Origin: Calycina herbarum
Taxonomy: Eukaryota > Ascomycota > Leotiomycetes > Helotiales > Pezizellaceae
Direction of reading: 5' to 3'
Length of the DNA: 64,000 bases
Assembly (NCBI GenBank): GCA_001414485.1
Contig: LLEY01000061.1
Coordinates: forward strand, 62,001 to 126,000
Shown here: positions 35,893-47,926 of the stretch, piece after piece
Numbering within the stretch: the first letter of the stretch is position 1
How the letters are laid out: the number at the start of each line of letters is the position of its first letter
The notes under the pieces: model-generated
Told to the model about the DNA's origin: nothing
Seen by the model: the letters and a program-made list of their open reading frames with translations, nothing else
Databases searched by the model: none
Translations under genes and position numbers: made by a program

Positions 35893-36669
35893 GGTGGTGT
35901 TTTAGTGGGAGTGTTGATTAACTGCAGTTATCGTGTTGCGCACGAAGGAGAGTTGTCGAAATAAGGTATTCGCTCTGGAGTTGAAGTATGGAGTACTATA
36001 GTAGGTAATGAGGGAAGTCGCTCGCGCCACAGCAGAGGGTAGTCAGAGTAGTCAGCCCAGTCTAGTTATCAATCTCGTTTAAACTTTTTTACATCCACCA
36101 GCATCCGTCATTGCCGAGTGCGCCTACGGAGAACTATCGGACGGCTTTTTCACCAAAAGTCCGCATAACACTGGGAAATTATCGGATTGTTGGGTTGCAC
36201 CACTCGGAGGAGACTTTGAATCTCCTGTTTCGCTGATTCGGGGTGAATGAGGTTATTCCGGCATGCGATAGTTGCGTGTTGTTGCAGAAAAGCATTTCAT
36301 TTCTTGTTTGCCATCATCAAGTCTAGCCACACCTAGCGGGCCTGATCGTGGCGTGTATGCAAAGAGTATGATCCTTGTTCACCTTATCTAACGCCTGGAA
36401 TATTGCCTTGATTTTAAGGCTTCAGGTAATATACACGTGACTTTTTTCAACGCTGCCACCGCTTTCTATTCACCACCAATAAGACTGGTTCTGCCTTAGT
36501 TCCCCCATACTACGAGTTTAGCGCGGCTGCCCCTCCATTTCAGAGCCCGTTTTTTCCCAAGTCCAGCCCACTACAATCTTTCCCGTCGCATCGTCGCAGA
36601 ATTTCATCTTGATCTCTTCGTACCCAGTCTCTTCCTTTGCATACCCATTTTACGAGAAATACCGCCAAC
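35893..36669. promoter_or_regulatory. Divergent intergenic region, sur2 / TCTP
   Basis: 777 bases between two start codons on opposite strands. It becomes C/T-rich just upstream of the TCTP start, as in strongly expressed fungal genes. No specific site identified. Confidence 0.5.
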
Positions 36670-37499
36670 ATGATCATTTTCAAGGTCAGTAATCCCTCCT
36701 CAAAGTCCGCCGATGCTGCTCGACCCCGCTTCACCAACATGCCAGTACCCCAATTCGAAAAGACCACCGAAGAGAATGCGCAGAGATGTGGGGGTAGATG
36801 GAAGGGGAAACGAATTGCTGACTTGTGATGGTCTATAGGATATCATCAGTGGTGACGAGATCATCTCCGACTCCTACGATTTGAAGGAGGTCGATGGAGC
36901 TGTCTACGAGATTGACTGCCAGATGATCACCGAGGGTGGTGTTGCTGTCGGTTTGTGAACCCCCTCCTTTCAGACACAGGATCCATTCTAATACATGCAT
37001 ATAGACACCGGTGCCAACGCTTCCGCCGAGGAGGCTGCTGATGATCTCGAGGAGGGTGCCGTCCAAGTTAACAACGTTGTTAACTCTTTCCGTCTCCAAT
37101 CTACACAATTCGACAAGAAGTCGTATCTTAGCCATCTTAAGGGTACGTTTCGAACCACCCACACCCCGATATTCAAGGACATACACTGATGAGAACAATA
37201 GGATACATGAAGAAGGTCAAGGAGACTTTGAAGGCAAATGGAGCTGAGGACTCCGTCATCACCGATTTCGAGAAGGGTGCTCAATCATATGCCAAGAAGA
37301 TTGTTGGTAACTTCAAGGACTACGATTTCTACATTGGCGAGTCCATGGACCCTGACGGAATGTAAGTTCACACATCTTCCCTAAAATCCCGTCCAAATAA
37401 CTAATGAACTCTAGGGTCGTTCTCATGAACTACCGTGAGGATGGTGTTACCCCATTCGTCACTGTCTGGAAGCACGGTCTCAAGGGGGAGAAGGTTTAA
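36670..37499 (+). CDS. tma19: Translationally controlled tumour protein homolog (TCTP)
   Basis: Small, abundant, ribosome-associated protein (Tma19 in yeast), linked to translation and stress. Five exons: 36670-36684, 36839-36950, 37005-37142, 37202-37361 and 37415-37499; total 169 residues, the usual length for the family. The first exon has only five codons (MIIFK), followed by a 154-base intron, longer than most introns here. Family landmarks: [13 protein letters not shown] at the start, [17 protein letters not shown], then [20 protein letters not shown] and later [14 protein letters not shown]. The last exon ends [11 protein letters not shown]. All junctions keep the frame. Confidence 0.95.
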
Positions 37500-40400
37500 G
37501 TGGCTCACTTTTTTTGCTACATGGGGTTTCTCTGGCCATATTTTTGTCAGAAGCTAGCGCAGCATTCCCTGCATATTTCCTCCTCATAAACTCGAGATAT
37601 TGACACCTCCTCTACCCAACATCAAGAATAACGCCCGTCCCCCACCTTTCTTATTTCCTTTTTCAAAAAGTAATACCTGGGATCTCTGAATACATACCAT
37701 ACTTCTTCATAACATACTCTTCCTCAAGACTCAATTGAGTGATTGTGATCCTCCTTGTTTCTGTCTCTTATTTTGCTTGTTTGTTCGAAATTGCTGTGTA
37801 TGAGTTTGACGAATTGTCTACCGTTTTGAAGTTCCTTCCTGGCAAGAATTGATTGGATTGTGGATTACCTTGACTTTAACCTTTTAAGAGTGACTATGTT
37901 ATTGCCTTGGTGAGGAGGATTTACTATTTTCACGACGGCTTCTATTACTACAACTAGGACTCACTAGCCCAGTGCACGGGAGGATAGAAATCTCGGAAGC
38001 GTTGCAAATATTGATTTTGCAAGTAGACTTTTTCTTATTGATTTGACGTTGCTAACCACAGGTTACTCGTGGACAGAAGTTTGACTCTTTGAAGGTCACC
38101 TACAAAGTGCAATGAAGTTGTTGTGGATGGCTATGCTCCTTGACCTGTAAAAAGCCGAGGGGAGGCTGGGTTGCTGGTGGGTCACCTATCGATAACTGGG
38201 AATAATATGATCATTCGTAGGTTACCTACTATTTGTAAGGAAAGGAAAATACTGATCACGCCGCACGGTTATCCGGAGGTCACCTGCGAATAGCCGAGGA
38301 GAAACGGGACTACTAGTAGGTTACCTACTGATAGTTGTAGATAACGTAACTAGTTATAGGTTACCTAGGACTGGTAAGGATGAAATCGAGCTGTTTGTAA
38401 GTTACTTAGAAATTGCTTAAGAAGTCTAGCTATTAGTAGGTTATCTACAAATAGTCGAGAGAGAAAATAACTTCTACATCACTTTAATAAGCTTAAGAAG
38501 AGTCTTATTATTTATTTCTCATTTTTATCTGTAGTGAAAAGAGAAGAAGTCTACTTCTAAGATATTACTAAGATATTATTTTATTTAAAGAGAATAATAT
38601 TAAAAAAGCTGGCTATTAGTAGGTTCTCTATAAATAGCTAGAAGTAAAAAAGTGTATTTATTCCGACCTCTCAGAGTTGAAAGAGAGTTTTGTGAGAATA
38701 TTTTTAGTTAGAAGGCAGTAAAGAAGTTAAGTTCTTCTACTTCGTAAGAGAGAGAAAATCGAAGTCATGGGTTGAAAGCATTTTAAGGTTTGAATGTTGG
38801 ATATCTTATTATTACTTATTTAACTAAAATTAAGATTATTATATAAAGAGAATATATATACCAAGTCTCTTTTTAGGTATTGTTCTCCAAGCTTTACGTT
38901 GGCTTTCCCCTGGGTTGTTTTTGATAACTGAGTCTACTTACTCTATACTTCACTGTTAGGTTGCTGGGTCTGAAAAGGTTGTATGGGAGGAATGTTACAG
39001 TTGATTGGGTTTCTCAACGCTGGTTATTTAAGACTTGAGGTTCTTGTGTTTTCTGTTGGTAGGAAAGTTGATTTCAAAAATATACAAACTCGCTTGAAGT
39101 GATAAGTCTTATTTGCCTGCTTGTTTACGACTACTCTTCAGTTTTGAAGTTTTTAATAGATATCTGGCGAGTGTTAATGGTTTTGATAATATGATTTTCT
39201 TGATTCTTTTGATTGGTTATCAAAAGAGTATTATGTAATCTTCTAGTATCTGCATTATAGAGCGATGAAGCTAACGCTGGCTTGGAAATACAAAGTAGGC
39301 TTCTTTTCAAAATAGAGGAGTTTGGTAAAGTAGCTATGAAACGAATAGTAAGCGAGAAGACAATAGAAAGTTCTTTAAGTGTTATTATCAAGTGAGAGAA
39401 GAAAGAAGAAAGATTTTTGGAAGCATATGAGAAGGAGAGAGTAGGCGAAAGATTACCAAACTAGGATATTTATTTCGAGGTTACGTCGCTTTATTTATAG
39501 GAGGATTTTAAGTAAAGTCCGAGAATTCTTTATCTCCTCTACTAGTTTATAGCTGGTGTCTGGTCTAGGCCAACTTTAGTATACAAACCTCGCCTAACCT
39601 TGTAGTGTGTTACTTGGATACAAATAAGTAAGAGAGGTATTTTAATAAAATCGCATATGAAATTCGCAATCGGGTTCTATGCTAAACAATGTAGCTCCAA
39701 CGCTTTTAGCTAAAAAGAGTTGAAATCCAATGATAGAAGAAGCTCGGCTGTGACATCCAATTTCATTACTATTTTCTTTCTTTTTAGGATTATATCTTTT
39801 CACCTTGGGGTCTGTCTGTGCTGATTGTTTAGTTTTTGGTGGCAGAGAAGGGATAATTGGTGAGTTTGTAAAGACGAAAAAGGTTTGTAGCTTACAACTG
39901 CCTCTCTCGACCTTTACCGCCTTCAATGTCAGCGCTTGTTGTCTTAATATCTCGAGTCGAGGCCAATGTCATCTGCCTTGCCTTTTTGATGTCGAGACAA
40001 TATTGGTATTTGTCTTATTCGACGCCAATTATTCGTTGTTAGAGTCGAAGGGGGAGTCTGCCGCGTTTTCCTTACTCTCTTTCGATTTGCGTGTTGCTTT
40101 TCTCAGCAGCATTTGCTTCTTTGCTAGTAATATTAGCGACGAGAAGAAATCAGTGATTCTGTTGATTCTGATGAGTAAGATTTACTAGTTTGAGAAGCGT
40201 GTGTCTCATCTTACTTTTGCTATATACACCATGAAAGTCATATCGCGTCCCTGAGGTTACGTCAACTCTCATGTTTCGCCTAAAAGATCCTTGAGAACAT
40301 CTTCAACACCTCCTTCACCCAGAAGCCCACTCAAGACTAGCAGAAAAGATCGAACATCTCGACTCTTCAAAAAGAAAAGAAGAGGGAAAAAGTTGCAAAA

Positions 40401-40930
40401 GAAAAGGGTCGTTCTTAGAACGACGAGCTCCGACTAAGTCACCATCGTTTCAAGGATTAAGAAGTTGGTTTACCACCAAAAAAGAGAGGCAGCTCACGTA
40501 GTCGGTAACCATCGGATACTCGCAGTCGATATGTATTCTTTAGGAACCCATTTGCTGGCAGAGGTCTGCTTGTTTATTAATTCGTGGTTCCTTTGGGTTG
40601 TGGGGGATGGGGGAATTGGGGAGTCGCTTAGGGGTGGGTAGTTAAAGCGGATTTGGTTTTTGAAGTTTATTTTGGCAGTTAGTTTTCATTTTAGATGCAT
40701 TGTGTGTGTGTGAGAGAGAGCTATGCGGTTAGTTTACCTTTGGGACTAGAAAAGGGAGGAAAGTGGATTTATTGGTGGCCTACTTTCTGCTACTCGGTCA
40801 AGAAAAACTAATAGAAATGCCAGTGTAACCCCTATTTAAATGATGCAGCCTTTCGTCTCTCCCCACAATCCTAAGCAAACGCCTCATTCTCATCTGCCTA
40901 GTGTTCAGTAAAACAAACCAAATCCCGGCT
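37500..40930. other. AT-rich, repeat-bearing intergenic region
   Basis: Beyond the TCTP 3' end this 3.4-kb stretch holds the 40-bp minisatellite (38090-38640). It then becomes markedly AT-rich (about 38450-39600). Around 39640-40500 several short frames have protein-like composition and could be remnants of a transposon, but no domain can be named. No intact gene seen. Confidence 0.55.
38090..38640. repeat. ~40-bp minisatellite, core GTAGGTTACCTAC
   Basis: The near-palindromic core (GTAGGTTACCTAC and variants such as GTAGGTTATCTAC and GGTCACCTGC) recurs with its GGT at 38180, 38220, 38278, 38319, 38359, 38399, 38439 and 38622. Most spacings are 40 or 41 bases. Units also share a following ATAGYNGAGG-like tail. 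A second cluster of the same unit lies at 63040-63330. Confidence 0.8.
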
Positions 40931-40954
40931 CTGTGAACTCAGTGAAATTTTTCT

Positions 40955-41902
40955 GAACTCCCGAAGGCTTCTTTTGCCTAAGAAGCTGAAGCATAGCACA
41001 CGCAAAGCCCTCCACCTCCTTCTCCTACTTCACAAACGGAGAATACCCATTAATCCTAAAGTAACCATTCATCTCGTTGGTCTTGTCAATGCATTCCTCC
41101 AGAGCAGCTTGCGTCGACAGTTTCCTAAGTGGATGCGCCTCGGGAGTAACAGCATAAATGGTCTCGATATCAATACCCCGGATGGGTACACGCTCAAAAA
41201 AACCGTGTCCCTTCATCATTTTGTTCAACTCTTTCACTTGTTCCTTACCGGCGATATTGCAACTAGTCTGCAATCCCCACTGCAACGAATTGGCATACGT
41301 GTTTCTCGTTTGACACAGGAGCCGGGAGCAGTGAGTAAGGATAAAACTCTCTCCCTACCACTAAGAATAGGAGTTCAAAAAGGGAAACAAAGGAAAAGGT
41401 TACATACGAGTGTTGCTCAAGGTTGACAGACAATGTCGCTTGCCATCGTGCCGAATTCATAGTTGTCTCCGTACATGATGAATTGTCTACATGTCTCGGC
41501 ATAAGTGTCGTGATCGAACCTAGAGTTTTGAACGGTTCTTGGTACGAGTAAAGCTTTGTTGATTTTTCCGTTAAGCAGGTACTCGACCAAAGTTTCGAAA
41601 AAGATAACCGGGTCATCGGGGAGTTCGAGTTCTTGGGTTGTGCCTTCGAGGAAGCTTCCGTTAAAACAGCGGTCGAAGTATCGTGAGTAATAGCACATAA
41701 TGTTTTTGGGAAGGCAGTAATGCTTTCTTTGTTGGCCGACTCCAACGTAGATATCTACTGTTGATCCTCTCATGTACCTGAAATTATGTTAACTCGTGGT
41801 ATTGAAGTATTGCAAGGGATGTGGGGTAAGTTTCGCAAAGTACTCTTGGAGTGAGAGCGGGTTTCGTCTCGAGGCCTCTTGTTGGGTATTCTTGTCAAGC
41901 AT
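40955..41902 (-). pseudogene. BTB/POZ domain protein, pseudogene (paralog A)
   Basis: Fourth member of the local BTB family. Exon 1 (41844-41902, MLDKNTQQEASRRNPL) splices to 41777 to give SLQEYMRGSTVDIYVG, matching the paralogs. The BTB core follows (LPKNIMCYYSRYFDRCFNG, LELPDD). At SDIVCQP an in-frame TGA appears where the paralogs continue PL...W, pointing to a lost base. After a plausible intron the C-terminal part resumes (GIDIETIYAVTPEAHPLRKL). A TAG then stands where the paralogs have Gln in KQE, and EKEVEGFA continues beyond it. The protein would therefore be truncated twice. A C-to-T change explains the TAG. Confidence 0.72.
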
Positions 41903-43620
41903 ATCTATGATGTCGATTGTCGTCCAGAAACAATGGGCTTGATTTGGTAGTAAAATAGCTAGGTTGTGTTTGAGTGCTAAATTCTTAGTCTAACTTTCTT
42001 TCTTGGTCTGTGATTTTGGTATGTCAGGAGTTGGGAGGTTCTTAGAAAAGTAGCGGTCGCAAGAGAATATTTGACTCCTCTGAATCTACCGTGAACTGAT
42101 GTTTGTCACTTCAGGACCTGTTAGCTAGACCTCTTAGTGGTGAAGTGGTTGGGGGTCTTAGAACTGGCTTAGTGGTAGCTAGCCATGTACATACAATATA
42201 GATTCACCACAAGAATTAAATGTCTTTTTTCAAAACATATATTGACAAAGAACTGAGGAAGTAGTGGGGAAGATAGAAGCAAAGTGAATTAGCGAAGACA
42301 AAAGGACATGTTTTCAAACCCTCGAAATACATCATAGACTACTGTTGAGTTAATATGTATAGAATACCTAGTCCTCCGTCTGTTTACACCCTCAGTAGGT
42401 TATCTGTCAACAGAACTAGAAGAAAAGAAAAGAAAAGAAAAAAGAGAAGTCAAAAAAGAGTAGTTGAGCTTAGGGGAATCTCTGGCTTATTCTTTAGCTT
42501 AGGGAGAAGGAGTTCAGAAGTCTTGACGTTACAGCCCTGACGCCTCCTCAACAGGGAGGGGCAAAATTCCCGTTTGTACCCCTCAAATCGTGCTATTTTT
42601 TCACAATGTATAGGAACCACACAACTACGCTTCATTTTATATATTTATAAAGTGGTACAACTATTATGATTCAATTCAGAATCTGTCTATATTTTTTATG
42701 TATATTGCCGATGCTTGTATCGCATTAAAGATACTTTTCTGCACAAGGTGGACGGAGTACAAAAAGGGAACTTTTTTCCGTCCCGCTTGCAGGGCCAATG
42801 GCCTCATTAATTATGCACAGGCCTGCAACTTCAGGTACCAACTATGATAGCTTACTCGACATGTAGCAGCTCACTCGATATTTGACAGCTTACTCGTACC
42901 TCGTTTTGGCCCCCAATCTTGATAGCTTACTTTGTGTTTGATGGCTTACTCGTACCTGATGCTGGGCCCCAAATTGTTCAGCCTACTCGATACTCTTATG
43001 TCAATACTCCAGTTTACCTTGGATGCTTGCCCAAGAGTATTAAGCAGGTTAGCAGGGAGGGCAGAAGAGTCTCAATCAAGGTTTAACGTACAGCCGCGAA
43101 AGCTATTATGCCAGAAGGCCTTAAACACGTGAAATAATTATACTAAGAGACTTCGAGCAAGATGAAGTAATGACTTTCCATTGTTATAGAGCGTTCTCAC
43201 AGTCTATCAATTGTTCGAGACCTTTAAAAGGATATTATATTACTTCGGTATACGCAGAACGATGTGCCGAGTAAAGACCCAAACTTTTACAGCATATAAC
43301 CCGGGCCAGGTGTATAGAACTCTTTCAAGAAGAAAGCATTGGGGGAATATTTGCTTGTCACATGTCAGGTAGAAAGAGAAATGAGGAAAAACTTCGCTTG
43401 ATTTATTCTCGCTCATCTCAACGAAGTATCTCTTATTAAAGAGGGGGTTCGTGCACTATCTACATCCTCAGACTCCTTCTCCACAACTCCAAATATTACT
43501 CCGTGGAGTCCCTCAAAGGAAAATTTCCATGTAGAAAGTTGAGTGAAGCATGACACAAACATCCTTCTCAACCAGGTTTACTATTTCTCACCCGTCGCAA
43601 ACCCTCAATCCAACTCTATT
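41903..43620. other. Intergenic between BTB paralogs A and B
   Basis: Contains an AAAAG microsatellite (about 42420-42443), a single minisatellite-like core CAGTAGGTTATCTG near 42391, and the TTACTCG repeat cluster at 42846-42985. No gene recognised. Confidence 0.5.
42846..42985. repeat. Clustered AGCTTACTCG repeats
   Basis: Variants of (A/G)GC(T/C)TACTCG or AGCTCACTCG recur six times in 140 bases. The longer unit AGCTTACTCGTACCTCG...GGCCCCCAATCTTGAT is repeated once, about 55 bases on, in diverged form. Confidence 0.65.
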
Positions 43621-44472
43621 TCATCCCTGTTCGCAACCCCAGCAGATTCCTTCCGCTTCGCCATATAGCAACTTGGTACGGAAGCCAAGCCCGTTCGTAT
43701 TATTCTTGGTTAAGAAATCCAGAAGATCCTCCGCAAATCCCTCAACCTCCTTCTTTTGGCGCGGAAACAAATCTTCGAATTGCCCATCCTCGCGAACCGA
43801 GCAACGGGCGACAGTACGTATGACGAGCTCCCTCAACCGATGACCGACTGGTGCAATTGCGTAGATGACTTCGATGCTTTCCTCGCTAATCTCCAATTCG
43901 TCGACTCGGCTAACGTAGTAAATTGAATTTGCTCCCTTTCGAATGTCGTGATAATCGGATAGCCAGATGAAATATAAAGGATCGTAGACTATATCTGCTG
44001 CCAACGCACCCAAATCGTATTTATCCGCGTACCGCAAAAGATCAAGACATTTTTTGATGAGAAGGTTCCGACACGAAATACGATCCCCTACATAATAGAT
44101 TACTCGTGATGTTAGGAATCTAACCTCCTTGTTTGCGAATCCTTCCGAGATCTTGCCTTGTAGCATGACTTCTAAAAGTGCTTCAAAGTAGTAGACTTCA
44201 TCCTCCGGGAGCGCAAGCTCTTGGGTTTCTGCCTCTTTGAATCCTCCGTTAAAGCATCGTTCGAAGTACTTAGAGTAGTGGCAGAGGAGAAGCTTAGGGA
44301 GGACAAAGTGCTTCTTGTTTGGTCCGACGTAGATATCGACATTTGGACCTTGCAGCATTCTAGCCAGGAATAATTAGTTTTTATGTTAGGGGTATAAAAA
44401 GGAAGGAAATAATACTCACCCAAGGTATTCAGTCAGCGTTGGACGCTTGATTATTGACGAGTGTGAAGACAT
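43621..44472 (-). CDS. BTB/POZ domain protein (paralog B)
   Basis: Exons 44420-44472 and 43621-44359 give 263 residues. Exon 1 (MSSHSSIIKRPTLTEYLG) joins the BTB core LQGPNVDIYVGPNKKHFVLP, then LLLCHYSKYFERCFNG, LALPED and FEALLEVMLQGKI. C-terminal family blocks are AADIVYDPL, VIYAIAPVGHRLREL and KKEVEGFAEDLLDFL. Fungal BTB-only proteins of this size are often lineage-specific; some may be Cullin-3 adaptors, but no substrate-binding domain is visible. Function unknown. It is a tandem paralog of the genes at 45795 and 46946. Confidence 0.82.
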
Positions 44473-44666
44473 GATTGAAGTTGTCACTGATGTGGATCGA
44501 AAAAGTACTAGATGTTGTTGATTGTGTATAAAAGGTGTTACGAAAATTTTTGTTGTATTAGATATCCACTCTTGTGACTATACCTAATTAGGTTAGGCCT
44601 AATTAGATTATGAGTCACTCTTGGGGATTGGGGATCACAATAGATAGTTCCCTCCTTGTAGCAATA

Positions 44667-44904
44667 CGGAGGTACAGCGTGTAAAGATTGTAACCCCCCT
44701 GTCGATTATTGCGAATCTTAACACCTGCATCGCAACAGCAACAATATGAAAACTTACAAAAAAAGAGAGAAGTATACTCCTCTATCTAAGCATGAACCTC
44801 GTGTTTAAACCAATAAAATTAGATGTGTTTTGCAGCTGCAAAATGTGGTTGAAAATATTTTGACAGGGATGTGGGGATTACAATCTTTACACGCTGTACC
44901 TCCG
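44667..44904. mobile_element. 238-bp MITE with perfect terminal inverted repeats
   Basis: The first about 29 bases (CGGAGGTACAGCGTGTAAAG...) are the exact reverse complement of the last 29, and a few more match with one difference. Both ends abut TA (44665-44666, 44905-44906), as in Tc1/mariner or pogo-type elements. The interior is AT-rich and has no transposase frame. It lies between BTB paralogs B and C. Confidence 0.85.
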
Positions 44905-45794
44905 TATACACCTAATTCTCCACCCCATATTATTGAATACCAATACCACTTCCTTGACCTCGCAACAAAAAACAACACAAACCTTGATTGTGCGAAAGAT
45001 TTTATACCTCTAAGGTTGTTGAATACAAGCAAAGTGGAGCTTGTACTTGATCACAATATTGTGATGGTGAATGGTCGTTAGCAACTGTACTACAGCTGAC
45101 TGGAAAGATTTTTTATTTGACAAAACCACATTCACTAACTGAATCGTTTGTTCTTCCATAGCTTCATTCGCATTTCCGCAGCAAAACAATTGTATTACAG
45201 AAACTAGGCTTGGCTAAGAAGGTAGGAGGGGTGCAGGCAGAAATATAGAACCTTCCCTCTGCTCTCTCGCTAAGTTCTCTCCACTATAAGACACGAAGAA
45301 AAAGAAGAGCAGGACATAACGGAGGGGAATACATGCTAAAAGAGAAGAAATGTAATACTACTTGTCTTCCTTTCTTATAAGGATCTACAAACTACAATTA
45401 CAATTTACATTTCATTCCTTCATTCCAAAGCTTTGTGATTTACGTTTACTACTTTGTTGAGCTCACTTTTAGTTCCAGCATTCTATTTAAGGTGCGTCAT
45501 AAGGTACTTAGGTTGTTGGTTATTATGATAGAAAGTTGTAAAAAGCGAGATGAAGAGTCAAGAGAAGGGCCTCAAGTAATGACGAGGCGGAAACAATAAA
45601 GCATGGCAGTTTCCTGAGTTCAACGAGTTGTAAAAGATGGTATATCTTTTTGCCAGCGCAAGGTAGATTTTTCCAGAGTTTATTGTACAAATTGAATAAA
45701 TGCCTGCCTGCCCACTGCGCCCAGTCTCAGAGAGCAAAATTGTAATGCGCCATTTCACAGACTCCGATCCTAGCCATCTAGCAATCAGGTTCCA
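44905..45794. other. Intergenic between BTB paralogs B and C
   Basis: About 900 bases with no recognised feature; mostly AT-rich. Confidence 0.5.
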
Positions 45795-46536
45795 TCAATC
45801 AGCCAGGTTCCTCACTGTTTCAAAATCCAAACTGACCCCACCATAAACGAATATGAGGTTCAGTAGACCGGCAGCAAACCCCTCAACTTCTGCTTCTTGC
45901 TTCAAATAAAGGTGGTTTTCCGGCAATAGTTCACCAGACGCATCAATCTGGCACGTAAGTGCTGTACGTAATACCAGGTTTCTTAGCGGATGCCCAATTG
46001 GTGCAATTGCAAAGACGACTTCAATTTCAACTCCTCCGATCGCGACAGCGTCATCCCGATCGTATACAAATCCCCATACCTCACGCAATGGCTCATAAAC
46101 CATATCTGCCCCCATTGAACCAAGGTTGAATTTGTCTGTGTATTGCAAGAATTCGAGGCAACGTTGAACCATCTCGCTTGATTCGATTGCAAACTTTGTG
46201 CCAAGGACTTTCGTAACTTTGCCTTGTAACATGAACAGAAGCAAAGCCTCAAAGCATTCGCTGTTGTCTTCCGGAAGTTCCAGCTTTTGGGTTTGTGCCT
46301 CCTTGAAATTGCCGTTAAAGCATCGATCGAAAACCTTCGAGTAGTAGCAGAGGAGGGCTTTCGGGGCCGTGAAAAGCTTCCTTTCCTTGCCGACAAAAAT
46401 CTCGACGCGAGGGCCTTGCACGAGCCTACAGAAGTTAGTATCAAGCACTTAGTATAGTTTGAAGCGCCGAATGAAGATAAACTTACTCGAGGAACTCCGT
46501 GATTGATGGGGGCTTGACCGCAGGGAGAGGAGGCAT
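45795..46536 (-). CDS. BTB/POZ domain protein (paralog C)
   Basis: Exons 46487-46536 and 45795-46425 give 226 residues. Exon 1 is MPPLPAVKPPSITEFLE; the 61-base intron has a CTAAC branch site. The BTB core reads LVQGPRVEIFVG, APKALLCYYSKVFDRCFNG, KLELPED and FEALLLFMLQGKV. C-terminal blocks GADMVYEPLREVWGF, VVFAIAPIGHPLRNL and AEVEGFAAGLLNL align with paralogs A, B and D. This is the shortest intact copy. No catalytic or DNA-binding domain. Function unknown. Confidence 0.84.
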
Positions 46537-46945
46537 GGTGTATTTGTTTCGTGGCTGCAAAGGTACGGGTGAGGCTGCAGTGAAAGAGGGTCGATCGCCG
46601 AAAAACTTGAACATGAATATGATTGAGGCTCCGTTGGCAAGTACTTGGGGTTGAGGGTGTCGCAAGAACCTAGGCGTTGTGGGCTCAGAGCAGAGGGTGT
46701 TGGGTGAGATCTTGACTTCAGGACGGCCTTAAAGGAATCGAAATTTCACTTTGCTTTATCGCCTAAGGCACACAGCAAAGGTGAAGTAGCCCGCATCATT
46801 TCCCCGAGGGTTATTTACTACTACAGGGGTGTATGAAATAAAGAGTGAATTGTAGTTGATTGGCTTGTCTTGCTGAGCTACGCACTATCCCCATTGAACC
46901 GCCCCAATTTCTGCATCTGCTTACGCCCCATCAAGAAACTGCCTA

Positions 46946-47926
46946 CTACCAATCCCAACACTCATAAGAACCATTCTCTTTTATCAACCGATTGAGGTCA
47001 TACTTGAGATTCCTCCCATTCTCCCTGAGCATGATCTCAAGCAGCTGGTTTGCAAATCCCGGAACCTCCATCTCCTGCTTTCTGTATTGCCGGTAGACCT
47101 TGTAGCCACTGCTACGACGAGCAAGTGAGTTCTTCAGCGCAGCTCTCGCGGCGAGATATCTCAAGGTATTATTGACGTGTGTAGTGCGGAAGATAGTCTC
47201 AATAGTCTTCCCATCGATTGCGATCATTTCTTCATGCTCCCCAAATCCCCATATCACTCTGCAGCCTTGATGAACAATGTCGGCAGCCATCCACCCGAGA
47301 TCAAATTTGGCCGCAAAGTCGAGCAACTCTATGCTCATTGCCATAAACTCTTCTGGGTTGCAGGTTGTGGGAGGTTTGCCATTGACAGGTCCTCCTCGAT
47401 ACATGTATGCTAGCAATTCCTCGAACAGATGTATTTTGTTTTTTGGAATCGTCAAAATCTGTTCGACATGTTCTGCATCCTGGGCCATGAAAGGACAGTA
47501 CTTTTCGAAGAATGGAGAGTAGTGGCAGAGGAGTAGTTCCGGGATGTCGACAAGCCGGAGCATGTGGGGAGAACCGAGGTCGCCATATTGAACTTCAAGC
47601 TTGGGTCCCTCCATCATGCTAAGCAAAACAGATTAGTTTGTGCTGTGGGAAAGAGCGGATAATTGGGGTTCTGCTGCTTACCATTGGTAGTCGGAGTCTG
47701 AAGGAGGACTGACTTCTTCTGGAGGTTGACGCATGTTGGGGGTTGGATAATTGTACATTGAGATGGCTGGGACTGACGAGTCTACTTTCGAGGTGGCTAA
47801 AGAAGATGGCTCCGTGTAGCTTGGAAATGGAATTGTTTCTTTTCTGTCGGCCATCAAGGCATGGGCCACAGAAACTGCCAAAGATGATTTGACGAATGAC
47901 TCCGTAAAACCTGGAAATTGAGACAT
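46946..47926 (-). CDS. BTB/POZ domain protein (paralog D)
   Basis: Exons 47682-47926 and 46946-47618 give 305 residues. The first exon is a Ser/Pro-rich leader of about 80 residues, much longer than in paralogs B and C. The BTB core follows (MEGPKLEVQYGD, IPELLLCHYSPFFEKY, FEELLAYMYRGG). The C-terminal blocks AADIVHQGCRVIWGF, IETIFRTTHVNNTLRYLAARAA and MEVPGFANQLLEIM match the cluster but are more diverged, so this may be the founder or an older copy. Function unknown. Confidence 0.82.

Noticed and set aside
38090..38640. Regular 40-bp repeat as a possible CRISPR array
   Set aside because: The window is eukaryotic and the units are diverged throughout, with no constant repeat and unique spacers.
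39805..40188. 127-residue plus-strand frame
   Set aside because: Hydrophobic, low-complexity composition in repeat-associated AT-rich DNA; not supported as a gene.
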